The notes: generated by a model from the letters alone, not told the origin. Positions 42,077 to 51,313 are shown, counted from the stretch's first letter. The stretch: 64,000 bases of DNA from Methanobrevibacter smithii ATCC 35061 (GCF_000016525.1 NC_009515.1:646501-710500); one strand, 5' to 3'. Program-made: numbers and translations.

Positions 42077-43666
42077 TTAATTAATATTGTATTTTTGTAA
42101 AAGTAAGAGCTCTTCAGTAGATAATTTTCCACCGTGTTTGAATTTATCGAAGATTTCTTCAGCTCTTTCTTTTTCTTCACGATTTTTGTTACCGTTTGAT
42201 GAGGAAGATTTGTTACTAGCAGATCTTCTTTTTCTAGGTCTGTTGGAACCTAATTTTTTATTGATAACATGAATATCGCTTAAAATGGATTTGAACTCTT
42301 CATGTTTTGCAGAAGCATTTTTACGAGCTTCGATGAATTTTTTGTGAGCTTCATCAGCTGCAGTTCTGATATCATCAGTTTTTCTGAAGAATTTGAGCAT
42401 TTCTTCGTGAGCTGCTTGAGCTTTTTCAGAAAAGTCAATAACTTTTTCGTGTTCTTCTTCAGATAATTTTTTAAGCTCTTGTGCTTCACCTTTAACGGAT
42501 TCATCTTCATGAATTTCCATTAACTGTTTTCTTAAATCGTTTGCATTTTTAACAAGTTGATTTTCTTTTTTAATATCTAAAACACGAGTTTCAATGATTT
42601 TATCAATCTTTTTAATCTCATTTTCTATTTTAATTTTGTCACGTTTACCAGAAGACCATTCTAAGTTTCTAATTTTGTTGTTAGCTTCGTTACGTGCTTT
42701 TTTAGCTTCTTCAACTTTTTTGTTGATTTCGTTACGTTCATTTCTGAATTCAATAGCTTTGTTTAAGTTTTCTTTTAATGATGCGTTTAATTCATCACGA
42801 ATTTTACGTTGTTCTTTAGCTATCCTGTTGAATTCTTCTCTTTCTTCAGTAACTTTAGCTATTTCAGCTTCTTTTTCATCTTTTTGTTTTCTTACACCTT
42901 CCATGGTGTCAGCTAAAACAAAATCAGATTCAGGAAGACCGTCTTTTTTAGGTTTTTCAGCTTCTTCAGTAGATTCTTCAGCATCTTCTGCTTCTTCTAC
43001 TTGTTCAGTTTCGTCATTTTCAACAACATCAGTGGATAATTGATTAATAATTTCATCTAAGACTTTGGTTAAGTCTTTTTCATCTACTACAACATCAGCT
43101 TTTTCTTTAACAGAATCTTTTGCATTGAAAGCAATTCCAATACCTGCTGATTCGATCATGGAAATGTCGTTAGCTCCATCTCCAACTGCAACAACTTCTT
43201 CTAAAGAAGTGTCATTACCTTCAATATGTTCTTTTAATACGTCCAATTTAGAACCAGATACTAAAGGTCCAGTTACTTCACCAGTCAATTTACCGTCTTC
43301 AACAGTGAAACTATTAGTGTATGCATTTTCAATACCGAGTTTGTCTTTAACGGTTTGTGCAACAACATCAAAACTGCCACTAATAATAGCTACATCTAAT
43401 CCTTCTTCTTTTAAACGTGCGATGGTATCTTCAGCACCATTCATTAATGGAAGTTCATCAGCAACTTTTTGAATATCTTCAATGGAAGTTCCTTCAAGAA
43501 GTTTAACTCTATCTTTAATAGAAGTTTCAAAGTCGATTTCACCTTGCATAGCTTTTTCAGTAATTTCAGCTATTTCATCTTCAACATTTGCTAATTTCCC
43601 TATCTCATCAATTGCTTCTCCATCAATAATAACGTTATCTAAGTCAAATACTACAAGTTTAATCAA
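42077..43666 (-). CDS. serB: Phosphoserine phosphatase-like HAD domain fused to a long coiled coil
   Basis: The first 210 residues form a HAD phosphatase of the SerB type: DLDNV at residues 8-12 with the catalytic Asp8 and Asp10, SGSFDV near 95, and GDGANDISMI near 162. After an acidic linker (about 215-245) comes a charged coiled coil (about 255-470) like that of an archaeal coiled-coil family (COG1340 type), then a basic serine-rich segment and a final helix. The HAD part probably dephosphorylates phosphoserine. The tail suggests binding to something large, such as the ribosome or a chromosome. Motif I has Asn where SerB usually has Ser or Thr. Confidence 0.82.
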   Translation of the reverse strand: MIKLVVFDLDNVIIDGEAIDEIGKLANVEDEIAEITEKAMQGEIDFETSIKDRVKLLEGTSIEDIQKVADELPLMNGAEDTIARLKEEGLDVAIISGSFDVVAQTVKDKLGIENAYTNSFTVEDGKLTGEVTGPLVSGSKLDVLKEHIEGNDTSLEEVVAVGDGANDISMIESAGIGIAFNAKDSVKEKADVVVDEKDLTKVLDEIINQLSTDVVENDETEQVEEAEDAEESTEEAEKPKKDGLPESDFVLADTMEGVRKQKDEKEAEIAKVTEEREEFNRIAKEQRKIRDELNASLKENLNKAIEFRNERNEINKKVEEAKKARNEANNKIRNLEWSSGKRDKIKIENEIKKIDKIIETRVLDIKKENQLVKNANDLRKQLMEIHEDESVKGEAQELKKLSEEEHEKVIDFSEKAQAAHEEMLKFFRKTDDIRTAADEAHKKFIEARKNASAKHEEFKSILSDIHVINKKLGSNRPRKRRSASNKSSSSNGNKNREEKERAEEIFDKFKHGGKLSTEELLLLQKYNIN

Positions 43667-43678
43667 TCATACCACCAA

Positions 43679-44224
43679 TTATATTAAATCTAGCTCACTT
43701 AATCTATCGTAAGCTCTTTCGACACCTAATTTAGCGTCGCTACGTGTTTTAGCTCCAGTACAAACAACTTTACCGGAACCGAATAATAATAAAACAACTT
43801 TAGGGTCAGATAACCTGTATACTAAACCCGGAAATTGTTCAGGTTCGTATTCAGTATCTTCAAGTTCTAAAGCTACTGCTTCTAAATTTAATGTGGATTC
43901 TAAGTTTGCAGAAGCCACAATGTTTTGAATTTTAATTTCGAATTCATGAGGAATTTCAGTATCAATAGTCCTCATTAAATCAACAGTCTTTTTAATAGCT
44001 AACTTTGAGTCATCTATAGACTTAGCCCCAGTACAAACAAGCTTACCAGAGCTGAAAATTAATGCTGCTGTTTTAGGATCTTTAAGTTTAAAAACTAATC
44101 CTGGAAACTGTTCACGATTAAAATTAACCCCTTCTAAAGCTTCGGAAACTTCAGTTAAAACTATATCTTTTCCTATGCTTGCAGAAGCCACAATGTTTTC
44201 TATTTTTATATCAACATCGGTCAA
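43679..44224 (-). CDS. tbp: TATA-box-binding protein
   Basis: The 181-residue protein is a direct repeat of two saddle halves (about residues 5-85 and 95-175). Both contain VASASIG/VASANLE, the QFPGLVFKL/QFPGLVYRL stretch and the FSSGKLVCTGAK/FGSGKVVCTGAK stretch that contacts the TATA minor groove. It directs archaeal RNA polymerase with TFB. GGAGGT precedes the ATG. It lies 12 bases upstream of the serB fusion. Confidence 0.97.
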   Translation of the reverse strand: MTDVDIKIENIVASASIGKDIVLTEVSEALEGVNFNREQFPGLVFKLKDPKTAALIFSSGKLVCTGAKSIDDSKLAIKKTVDLMRTIDTEIPHEFEIKIQNIVASANLESTLNLEAVALELEDTEYEPEQFPGLVYRLSDPKVVLLLFGSGKVVCTGAKTRSDAKLGVERAYDRLSELDLI

Positions 44225-44312
44225 TTTAAAACCTCCAATTAATTATTAAAATGAGTACAGTAAAGATTTAAAATCATTAAATTTTTACTAATTAAATATT
44301 TTATTTAAATAG

Positions 44313-44320
44313 TATATAAA
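44313..44320 (-). promoter_or_regulatory. Probable TATA box of tbp
   Basis: TTTATATA on the minus strand lies about 90 bases upstream of the tbp ATG. The intergenic region also serves the divergent CYTH gene. Confidence 0.4.
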
Positions 44321-44418
44321 CTTATGTTTATTTATAAAGTAAAAACAAAAATATGTAATAAACATATTTTTTAATTAACTTCAAAAAATATTAATAATTA
44401 TATTAAGGTCTGATAGAA

Positions 44419-44958
44419 ATGATAGAAGTTGAAGTAAAAGCCAAAATTGATAATTTTGAAGATATGAGAAAAAAATTAAATGATCTGGGAGCTATTAAAA
44501 CTAAAGAAGAATTTCAGGAAGATATTTATTTTAACAGCCCAATAGTAGATTTTGCCAAAACAGATGAAGCCCTTAGAATAAGAACAACAAAACAGGGCGA
44601 TGAAAAACACATTTTCATAACATATAAAGGGGCTAAAATTGATTCTGAAAGTAAAACACGTGAAGAAATAGAGTTCGGAATTGAAGATAGCAAAAAATGT
44701 GCAAAAACATTCGAACATATAGGATTTAAAAAAGTCAGAACTGTGCGTAAAAACCGTGAATATTATGCTTATAAAAATTTTGAAATAAGTTTGGATGATA
44801 TTGAAGGTTTAGACCCATATATGGAAATTGAAATAGGTCTTGAAGACGGAAACGATTACAAAGAATCTCAGAACAGCATTTTTGAAGTGTTTAAACAACT
44901 TGGGATTACAGATGGTTTTGAGAGAACCTCATATCTGGAACTTTTAGAAACTTTATAA
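44419..44958 (+). CDS. cyaB: CYTH-domain protein (class IV adenylate cyclase-like)
   Basis: The 179-residue protein starts MIEVEVKAKI, where E3-x-E5-x-K7 is the CYTH signature. It has alternating charged strands forming a tunnel (DEALRIRTTKQGDEKHIFITYKG, EIEFGIED, YYAYKNFEISLDDIEGLDPY). Members hydrolyse triphosphates or cyclise ATP; archaeal members have thiamine-triphosphatase-like or cyclase activity that cannot be told apart from sequence. The gene is separate from the following aks operon by 55 bases. Confidence 0.85.
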   Translation: MIEVEVKAKIDNFEDMRKKLNDLGAIKTKEEFQEDIYFNSPIVDFAKTDEALRIRTTKQGDEKHIFITYKGAKIDSESKTREEIEFGIEDSKKCAKTFEHIGFKKVRTVRKNREYYAYKNFEISLDDIEGLDPYMEIEIGLEDGNDYKESQNSIFEVFKQLGITDGFERTSYLELLETL

Positions 44959-45013
44959 TATAACATAATACAATATTATTAAATTAATAAAATAATTTAA
45001 GAGAAGTGATTAT

Positions 45014-46186
45014 TTGCAATATTATATCAGTCATTATAATAAAGAACCGGAATTAAATTTTCCTGATGAAATTACAGTTTATGATACAACTTTAAGAGAC
45101 GGTGAACAAACCCCAGGAGTTTGTTTTAGTCCTGAAGAAAAGTTAGAAATTGCTAAAAAATTAGATGAAGTTAAAATTAAACAAATTGAAGCAGGTTTTC
45201 CTATAGTTTCCAAAAAAGAACAGGAATCAGTGAAAGCCATAACTTCAGAAGGCCTTAATGCTCAAATCATTTCTTTATCTAGAACAAAAAAAGAAGACAT
45301 TGATGCTGCTCTTGATTGTGATGTTGACGGTGTTATTACATTTATGGGAACTTCAGACATCCATTTAGAACACAAAATGCACATCGGACGTCAGGAAGCA
45401 CTGAATACATGTATGAACGCTATTGAATATGCTAAAGATCACGGATTATTTGTTGCATTTTCTGCAGAAGACGCAACCAGAACTGATTTGGATTTCTTAA
45501 AAAGAATATACAACAAGGCTGAAAGCTATGGAGCAGACAGAGTACACATAGCAGACACTACCGGTGCTATAACTCCGCAGGGAATTACTTACCTGGTAAA
45601 AGAACTTAAAAAAGATGTAAATATAGATATTGCTCTACATTGTCACAATGATTTCGGTCTGGCAGTTATAAATTCCATATCCGGAGTACTGGCAGGAGCT
45701 AATGGAATTTCCACAACAGTAAACGGTATCGGAGAACGTGCAGGAAACGCATCTCTTGAAGAAGTAATTATGTCTCTTAAATTATTATACGGTAAAGATT
45801 TAGGATTTAAAACCAAACATATTAAAGAACTTTCCGAACTTGTATCAAAAGCTAGCGGATTGCCTGTTCCCTATAACAAACCTGTAGTAGGAAACAACGT
45901 ATTCAGACACGAATCCGGAATTCATGTTGATGCAGTTATTGAAGAGCCGTTATGTTATGAACCATATATTCCAGAACTGGTAGGACAAAAAAGACAGCTT
46001 GTATTAGGTAAACATTCAGGCTGCAGAGCAGTCAGAGCCAAATTAAATGAATGTGACCTTGATGTAAGCGACGATACCCTTATTGAAATTGTTAAAAAAG
46101 TTAAAAAAAGCAGAGAAGAAGGAACATACATTAACGATGATGTATTCAAAGAAATTGTAAAAAGTTGTAACTATAAAAAAGAATAG
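45014..46186 (+). CDS. aksA: Homocitrate synthase family enzyme AksA
   Basis: The 390-residue protein has the alpha-isopropylmalate/homocitrate synthase signatures: YDTTLRDGEQTPGVCFSPEEK near 24-44, HCHNDFGLAV near 208 and GNASLEE near 241. In methanogens AksA condenses acetyl-CoA with 2-oxoglutarate and longer keto acids to build the 7-mercaptoheptanoyl chain of coenzyme B. The start is TTG at 45014 after GAGAAGTGAT. The adjoining aconitase-type gene supports AksA over LeuA or CimA. Confidence 0.88.
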   Translation: MQYYISHYNKEPELNFPDEITVYDTTLRDGEQTPGVCFSPEEKLEIAKKLDEVKIKQIEAGFPIVSKKEQESVKAITSEGLNAQIISLSRTKKEDIDAALDCDVDGVITFMGTSDIHLEHKMHIGRQEALNTCMNAIEYAKDHGLFVAFSAEDATRTDLDFLKRIYNKAESYGADRVHIADTTGAITPQGITYLVKELKKDVNIDIALHCHNDFGLAVINSISGVLAGANGISTTVNGIGERAGNASLEEVIMSLKLLYGKDLGFKTKHIKELSELVSKASGLPVPYNKPVVGNNVFRHESGIHVDAVIEEPLCYEPYIPELVGQKRQLVLGKHSGCRAVRAKLNECDLDVSDDTLIEIVKKVKKSREEGTYINDDVFKEIVKSCNYKKE

Positions 46187-46195
46187 GTGACGGTT

Positions 46196-47449
46196 TTGAA
46201 TATTACAGAAAAAATATTATCAGCTAAAGCAAAAAAAGAGGTTACACCCGGAGAAATTATTGAAATTCCGGTTGATTTAGCTATGTCTCATGACGGAACA
46301 TCACCACCAGCTATAAAAACCTTTGAAAAAGTAGCTACCAAAGTCTGGGACAATGAAAAAATTGCAATTGTATTTGACCATAATGTTCCTGCAAATACAA
46401 TCGGATCTGCAGAATTCCAGAAAGTATGCAGAGACTTCATAAAAAAACAGAAAATTACTAAAAATTACATACATGGTGACGGAATATGCCACCAGGTACT
46501 TCCTGAAAAAGGACTGGTAGAACCTGGAAAAGTTATTGTAGGTGCTGACTCACACACATGTACTTATGGTGCATATGGAGCATTTTCAACAGGAATGGGT
46601 GCTACTGATTTAGCTATGGTTTATGCTACAGGTAAAACATGGTTTATGGTTCCTGAAGCTATTAAAATGGAAGTCAGCGGAGAGTTAAATTCATACACTG
46701 CTCCAAAAGACATCATTTTAAAAATCATCGGTGAAGTGGGAATAGCTGGAGCTACCTACAAAACTGCAGAATTCTGCGGAGAAACCATCGAAAAAATGGG
46801 AGTAGAAGGCAGAGCTACAATATGTAACATGGCTATTGAAATGGGAGCTAAAAACGGAATAATGGAACCGAATAAAGAAGTTATCCAATATGTTTCCCAA
46901 AGAACCGGAAAAAAAGAAAGTGAATTGAATATTGTTAAATCCGATGAAGATGCACAGTATTCAGAAGAAATGCACTTTGACATAACTGATATGGAACCTC
47001 AAATAGCCTGCCCTAATGATGTAGACAATGTTAAAGACATCTCCAAAGTTGAAGGCACAGCTGTTGACCAATGCTTAATCGGTTCTTGTACAAACGGCAG
47101 ATTATCTGATTTGAAAGATGCTTATGAAATCTTAAAAGATAATGAAATTAATAATGATACTAGATTACTAATTCTTCCAGCATCAGCTGAAATTTACAAA
47201 CAGGCAATCCATGAAGGATACATTGATGCATTTATAGATGCGGGAGCTATTATATGCAATCCAGGATGCGGACCATGTCTTGGAGGACATATGGGAGTTT
47301 TATCTGAAGGTGAAACCTGCCTATCCACAACAAACAGGAATTTCAAAGGAAGAATGGGGGATCCGAAATCCTCAGTATATCTGGCTAATTCAAAGGTTGT
47401 TGCTGCTTCAGCTATTGAAGGAGTTATTACAAATCCTAAAGATTTATAG
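46196..47449 (+). CDS. aksD: Homoaconitase / isopropylmalate isomerase large subunit (AksD-type)
   Basis: The 417-residue protein is an aconitase-type large subunit. It carries the 4Fe-4S ligands in LIGSCTNGR near 300 and CNPGCGPCLGG near 356, plus ADSHTCTYGAYGAFSTGMG near 116. With a small subunit (AksE, not in this window) it isomerises homocitrate-type acids in coenzyme B synthesis, and a role in leucine synthesis is also possible. I begin it at the TTG at 46196, five bases after AGGTGA; the GTG at 46187 is inside that site. It follows aksA by 9 bases. Confidence 0.85.
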   Translation: MNITEKILSAKAKKEVTPGEIIEIPVDLAMSHDGTSPPAIKTFEKVATKVWDNEKIAIVFDHNVPANTIGSAEFQKVCRDFIKKQKITKNYIHGDGICHQVLPEKGLVEPGKVIVGADSHTCTYGAYGAFSTGMGATDLAMVYATGKTWFMVPEAIKMEVSGELNSYTAPKDIILKIIGEVGIAGATYKTAEFCGETIEKMGVEGRATICNMAIEMGAKNGIMEPNKEVIQYVSQRTGKKESELNIVKSDEDAQYSEEMHFDITDMEPQIACPNDVDNVKDISKVEGTAVDQCLIGSCTNGRLSDLKDAYEILKDNEINNDTRLLILPASAEIYKQAIHEGYIDAFIDAGAIICNPGCGPCLGGHMGVLSEGETCLSTTNRNFKGRMGDPKSSVYLANSKVVAASAIEGVITNPKDL

Positions 47450-47456
47450 TGAAAAA

Positions 47457-48020
47457 ATGACTATTGAAAAAAACGAAGCAAACAAACGTCTGATTGAAAA
47501 AATAAATCAGGTAGAAGAAGGATATACAAAAGACTTTTCAAATACTCAAAAAATTCTGCTGACAACAGACGGATCAATTACAGCTATTTTAGATGTGCTG
47601 TACGGTAAAATTACATTAAGTACCTTAGAACAGCACTTTGATACAGCAGACCGTGAAATCAGCGAATTAATCCATGTTGATGAAGGTGCACAAATCAATT
47701 ACCGGGAAGTTATAATGCATAAAGACGATGAAAATCTAATTTATGCACTGTCATACATTCCATTGGAACGTTTAACCGATGAGATTTGTTGCGATTTGGT
47801 TAGAGCAGACATACCAATCGGAAGAATTTTAAAAAATTACCAGATTGAATCAAGAAGGGAAGTAAATAAAATCTATATTGAAAAACCTAATGAAAGGTTA
47901 AAAGATTTATTTAACACGAAAGAAGATATGCTTGCCAGAGAATATGTAATTATCCATAAAAACAATGTATTGATGTGGATTAAAGAAGTATTCCCAGTCA
48001 GTAAATTTACAAATATTTAA
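47457..48020 (+). CDS. DUF98 / chorismate lyase-like protein
   Basis: The 187-residue protein matches the archaeal DUF98 family, which resembles chorismate pyruvate-lyase. It contains EEGYTKDFSNTQKILLTTDG near 18-37, INYREVIMHKDDENLIYALS near 79-98 and RADIPIGRILKNYQIESRRE near 118-137. The known family reaction releases 4-hydroxybenzoate from chorismate; in methanogens this could feed methanopterin-type cofactors, but no direct evidence is in the sequence. The ATG at 47457 lies 7 bases after aksD and follows TAGTGA, so it is cotranscribed. Confidence 0.75.
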   Translation: MTIEKNEANKRLIEKINQVEEGYTKDFSNTQKILLTTDGSITAILDVLYGKITLSTLEQHFDTADREISELIHVDEGAQINYREVIMHKDDENLIYALSYIPLERLTDEICCDLVRADIPIGRILKNYQIESRREVNKIYIEKPNERLKDLFNTKEDMLAREYVIIHKNNVLMWIKEVFPVSKFTNI

Positions 48021-48032
48021 ACAGGTGATAAA

Positions 48033-49016
48033 ATGGGTGTTAAACTAAAAGACATAATCCAGCCGGAACAGATTGATTTTAAAGATTTGAAAGGAAGAGC
48101 AATCTCTATAGATGCATTTAATACCCTTTACCAGTTCCTGTCTACAATCAGACAAAGAGACGGAAGACCCTTAAGTGACAGCAATGGAAATATAACCTCT
48201 CATTTAAGCGGAATTTTATATAGAAACTCCTCAATGATTGAAAAAGACATAAAACCGATTTATGTATTTGACGGAACACCATCCTATCTTAAACAGGAAA
48301 CCATTGACCAAAGAAGACAGACAAGAGAAGAATCTGAAAAAAAATGGAAAGAAGCACTGGCTAAACAGGATACTCAGGAAGCCAGAAAATATGCAATGAG
48401 ATCTTCCAAATTATCTCCATACATTATAGAATCCTCCAAAAAGCTGCTGACAATGATGGGAATACCATACATTGAAGCATATGGTGAAGGAGAAGCACAA
48501 GCAGCTTACCTTGTTGAAAATGGAGATGCATGGGCAGTAGCTTCACAGGATTATGACTGTCTCTTATTCGGAGCCAAAAGGGTTGTAAGAAACCTTGCCA
48601 TCAATTCCAACTTGGGAGATCTGGAATATTACAATTTAAAAAGAGTTTTAGATGAACTGGACATAAATAGAGAACAGCTTATTGATATGGGAATACTAAT
48701 CGGAACTGATTTTAGTGAAGGCTTAAAAGGAGTAGGTGCAAAAACAGCTCTTAAACTAGCTAAAAAAGGAGAACTTGAAAATAAATTAGCCAAACTTCAG
48801 GAAGAATCATCACATGACATCTCTGAAGTCAGAGAAATATTCCTAAACCATAATGTAAATACCAATTATAAAATCAGATGGAAAAAACCGGCTAAAAATG
48901 ATATTATTGACTTTTTATGTGAAGAACACGGTTTTTCACAGGACAGAGTTTCAAAAGCCTGTGATAAATTAAAAAATTTAAATTCAAGTCAGAAAAGCCT
49001 TGAAGACTGGTTCTAA
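48033..49016 (+). CDS. fen: Flap endonuclease 1
   Basis: The 327-residue nuclease has the FEN-1 layout: an N-terminal region with AISIDAFNTLYQFLSTI near 24-40, YVFDGTPSYLK near 79, EAYGEGEAQAAYL near 147, SQDYDCLLFGA near 168 and a helix-hairpin-helix segment (LKGVGAKTALKLA near 230). The C-terminal SQKSLEDWF is the PCNA-interacting motif. It removes 5' flaps during Okazaki fragment maturation. It is the last gene of the aks operon, a linkage without obvious biochemical reason. Confidence 0.95.
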   Translation: MGVKLKDIIQPEQIDFKDLKGRAISIDAFNTLYQFLSTIRQRDGRPLSDSNGNITSHLSGILYRNSSMIEKDIKPIYVFDGTPSYLKQETIDQRRQTREESEKKWKEALAKQDTQEARKYAMRSSKLSPYIIESSKKLLTMMGIPYIEAYGEGEAQAAYLVENGDAWAVASQDYDCLLFGAKRVVRNLAINSNLGDLEYYNLKRVLDELDINREQLIDMGILIGTDFSEGLKGVGAKTALKLAKKGELENKLAKLQEESSHDISEVREIFLNHNVNTNYKIRWKKPAKNDIIDFLCEEHGFSQDRVSKACDKLKNLNSSQKSLEDWF

Positions 49017-49663
49017 TAAGGGGGAAACTCCGGACCAAATACTTTTTTGGCATAATCAACAGCCAGTGCAACCTGATTATAATAATTTTTCAGCATTTCC
49101 TTTTCAAAATACTCCCTGTCCGGTGCTCTGACAATTAAATTAAGAAGCTTTTCATAGGTTTCAACAGCTGATTTTTTATTGAAATTATATTTTTCTTCTT
49201 TTTCTGCAGACAGCTTTTCAACACAAGGAAATTCCAATGTTTTGCAAACAGTGTCAGTTGAAAAATATGTCATGCGAATTAATGGAGAAACAGAACTTAC
49301 CAGCACATGATTTCCCAAATTTATTAATGGAGGAATTCCTGTTTTAGTGTAACGTTCCATAGAAGTTAATCTGTCAAAATGCGCCAGATCGTAACAGTGA
49401 AGTTCAGTATAAAAATCAGGTTCAAAATACTCAATCAGATCCAAAATCTTCAAACCGATTTCTGATTTATAATATTCCTTTTTAATTGTAGAAATATATG
49501 GAGTTTTATCAAAATTGTAAAAATAAAACTGTCCTTTTGAAAAATCATCAATATTCAAACGTTTAATAAATTTTAAAGAAGTTTTACCTTCATTGCCATG
49601 GACTCCACCTATAAATAACTTAGTTGGACCTTCACCATTGTCAACATATCTGAAATAAGACAT
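49013..49663 (-). CDS. DUF2119 protein (M14-like deacylase fold)
   Basis: The 216-residue protein starts MSYFRYVDNGEGPTKLFIGG; the following VHGNEG is the zinc-binding start of M14/succinylglutamate desuccinylase-like enzymes. A later TELHCYDLAHFD and KTLEFPCVE fit further active-site positions. The family is confined largely to methanogens and its substrate is unknown. The ATG at 49663 is chosen because a longer frame (to 49768) overlaps the next gene's 3' end. It converges on fen with a 4-base overlap of stop codons. Confidence 0.78.
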   Translation of the reverse strand: MSYFRYVDNGEGPTKLFIGGVHGNEGKTSLKFIKRLNIDDFSKGQFYFYNFDKTPYISTIKKEYYKSEIGLKILDLIEYFEPDFYTELHCYDLAHFDRLTSMERYTKTGIPPLINLGNHVLVSSVSPLIRMTYFSTDTVCKTLEFPCVEKLSAEKEEKYNFNKKSAVETYEKLLNLIVRAPDREYFEKEMLKNYYNQVALAVDYAKKVFGPEFPPY

Positions 49664-49703
49664 ATTATCCAAATAAAAAAAAGAAAAAATCAAAGAAGAA
49701 AAC

Positions 49704-50954
49704 TTAAGTTCCTTCTTTCCAGCTGCACATATACTCTTTTTGGCGGTCAGATAAAGTATCAATTTCAATATCCATAGCTTTTAGTTTTAAATTAGCTACT
49801 TCATAATCAATGTCATCAGGAGCTTTAGTTACACCGACTTCCAAATCGTTGTTTAAAATGTATTTTGCAGATAATGCCTGAACAGCAAAACTCATGTCCA
49901 TGATTTCTGCAGGGTGTCCTTGTCCCCTGGCTGCAGATAAGTTTACTAATCTTCCGTCTGCAAGCAGATATATTTTTCTGCCGTCTTTCATGGTAAACAT
50001 TTCAATACTTTCTCTTACTTCACGAACACTGGTTGATTGAGCTTCCAAGTCACGTCTATTAATTTCCACATTAAAATGACCGGAGTTACATAACATACAG
50101 CCGTCTTTCATGTATTTGAAGTCATCACCATGAATAATATTGATATTACCAGTTACAGTAATGATTAAATCAGCTTCTTTTACAGCATCTCTAATTTTCA
50201 TTACTCTGTAACCATCCATTCTTGCTTCAAGTGCTCTGATTGGATCGATTTCAGTTACAATAACATTAGCTCCAAGACCTTGTGCCCTTAAAGCTATTCC
50301 ACGACCGCACCATCCATATCCACATACAACAACAGATTTACCAGCTATTAACATATTGGTGGTTCCCATAATTGCATCAAAACTGGATTGGCCTGTACCA
50401 TATCTGTTATCAAACAAATATTTGGTATAAGCATCATTTACAGCTACAACAGGGAATTTTAAAGCCCCATCTTTATGCATAGCTTCCAATCTGTGAACAC
50501 CAGTAGTAGTTTCTTCACATGCTCCTTTAATATGTTTTAAAACATCAGTTCTTTCATTGTGAAGAACCATAATCATATCTGCACCGTCATCAATGATTAC
50601 ATCAGGTTTGTGATCAAGAACCATGTTGATAGTCTGATAATATTCTTCATCATCCTGATCTCTCCAACCGTAGATGTTCAAACCTAAATCAGCAGCTCCG
50701 GCCACTGCATCATCATGAGTGGATAACGGATTACATCCAGTCATAGCTACTTCAGCTCCACCTGCCTGCAAAGTTAAACCTAAATTAATAGTTTTAGGTT
50801 CTAAATGTAGGCAAGACCCAATAGTGATTCCTTTGAAAGGTTGAGTTTCTTCATATTCTTTTTTGATGTGTTCAAGAACTGGCATGTGTCTTTGAACCCA
50901 TTCAATTTTTCTTATACCTTCTTTAGCAAGAGACATATCTTTAACTTTACTCAT
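49704..50954 (-). CDS. ahcY: S-adenosylhomocysteine hydrolase family (possibly S-inosylhomocysteine hydrolase)
   Basis: The 416-residue enzyme shows NAD-binding VVVCGYGWCGRGIALRAQG near 210-228, the active-site NAYTKYLFDNRYGTGQS-like region near 180 and the C-terminal KAPDDIDYEVANLKL. It recycles the by-product of methylation to homocysteine. A Methanocaldococcus homologue was reported to prefer S-inosylhomocysteine after deamination; the same may hold here. It is a single gene, with the DUF2119 gene just downstream. Confidence 0.9.
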   Translation of the reverse strand: MSKVKDMSLAKEGIRKIEWVQRHMPVLEHIKKEYEETQPFKGITIGSCLHLEPKTINLGLTLQAGGAEVAMTGCNPLSTHDDAVAGAADLGLNIYGWRDQDDEEYYQTINMVLDHKPDVIIDDGADMIMVLHNERTDVLKHIKGACEETTTGVHRLEAMHKDGALKFPVVAVNDAYTKYLFDNRYGTGQSSFDAIMGTTNMLIAGKSVVVCGYGWCGRGIALRAQGLGANVIVTEIDPIRALEARMDGYRVMKIRDAVKEADLIITVTGNINIIHGDDFKYMKDGCMLCNSGHFNVEINRRDLEAQSTSVREVRESIEMFTMKDGRKIYLLADGRLVNLSAARGQGHPAEIMDMSFAVQALSAKYILNNDLEVGVTKAPDDIDYEVANLKLKAMDIEIDTLSDRQKEYMCSWKEGT

Positions 50955-51160
50955 AATATCCCCTATAAAAATTAAATAATATTATAATATATCATTTGAG
51001 GGTTATTAAATATTATTATTCATAAATAATTTTAAAAATATATAATGCAACAAAATATTTCAAATTAACTACATCCATTATTAATTAATTATTATAAAAA
51101 TAAACAATGTTTAATTACAATCAGCCAAACTTAAATTATAATCAAAAATAAGAAAAACAA

Positions 51161-51172
51161 AAAGTATAAATG
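51161..51172 (+). promoter_or_regulatory. Probable TATA box for tRNA-Met
   Basis: AAAGTATAAATG lies about 40 bases upstream of the mature tRNA 5' end, which would place the start of transcription near 51190. Confidence 0.45.
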
Positions 51173-51203
51173 TAATGAGAATTTAATATAATAAATGTCT
51201 GAT

Positions 51204-51313
51204 GCCGGGGTGGCTCAGCTGGTTAGAGCGCACGGCTCATAGGGTAATTAAGCAGTGCTCTGACTAATTCCTGGGATACCGTGAGGCCGCGGGTTCGAAT
51301 CCCGCTCCCGGCA
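51204..51313 (+). tRNA. tRNA-Met(CAT) with intron
   Basis: The cloverleaf is complete. Acceptor GCCGGGG (51204-51210) pairs with TCCCGGC (51306-51312), with discriminator A at 51313. The D stem is GCTC/GAGC, the anticodon stem CACGG (51231-51235) pairs with CCGTG (51279-51283), and the T arm is GCGGG-TTCGAAT-CCCGC (51289-51305). The anticodon CAT is at 51238-51240. A 36-base intron (51242-51277) interrupts the loop after position 37, the usual archaeal site. CCA is not encoded. The intron and the acceptor sequence suggest elongator rather than initiator methionine tRNA. Confidence 0.95.

Noticed and set aside
42594-43472. Long open frames on the plus strand opposite the serB fusion gene
   Set aside because: They are serine-rich reverse reads of a charged coiled coil, with no ribosome-binding site and no family match. 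The minus-strand gene explains the region.
47238-47456. Upstream extension of the DUF98 gene
   Set aside because: The open frame extends back into aksD in another frame, but homologous sequence starts at the ATG at 47457, which also has the ribosome-binding site.
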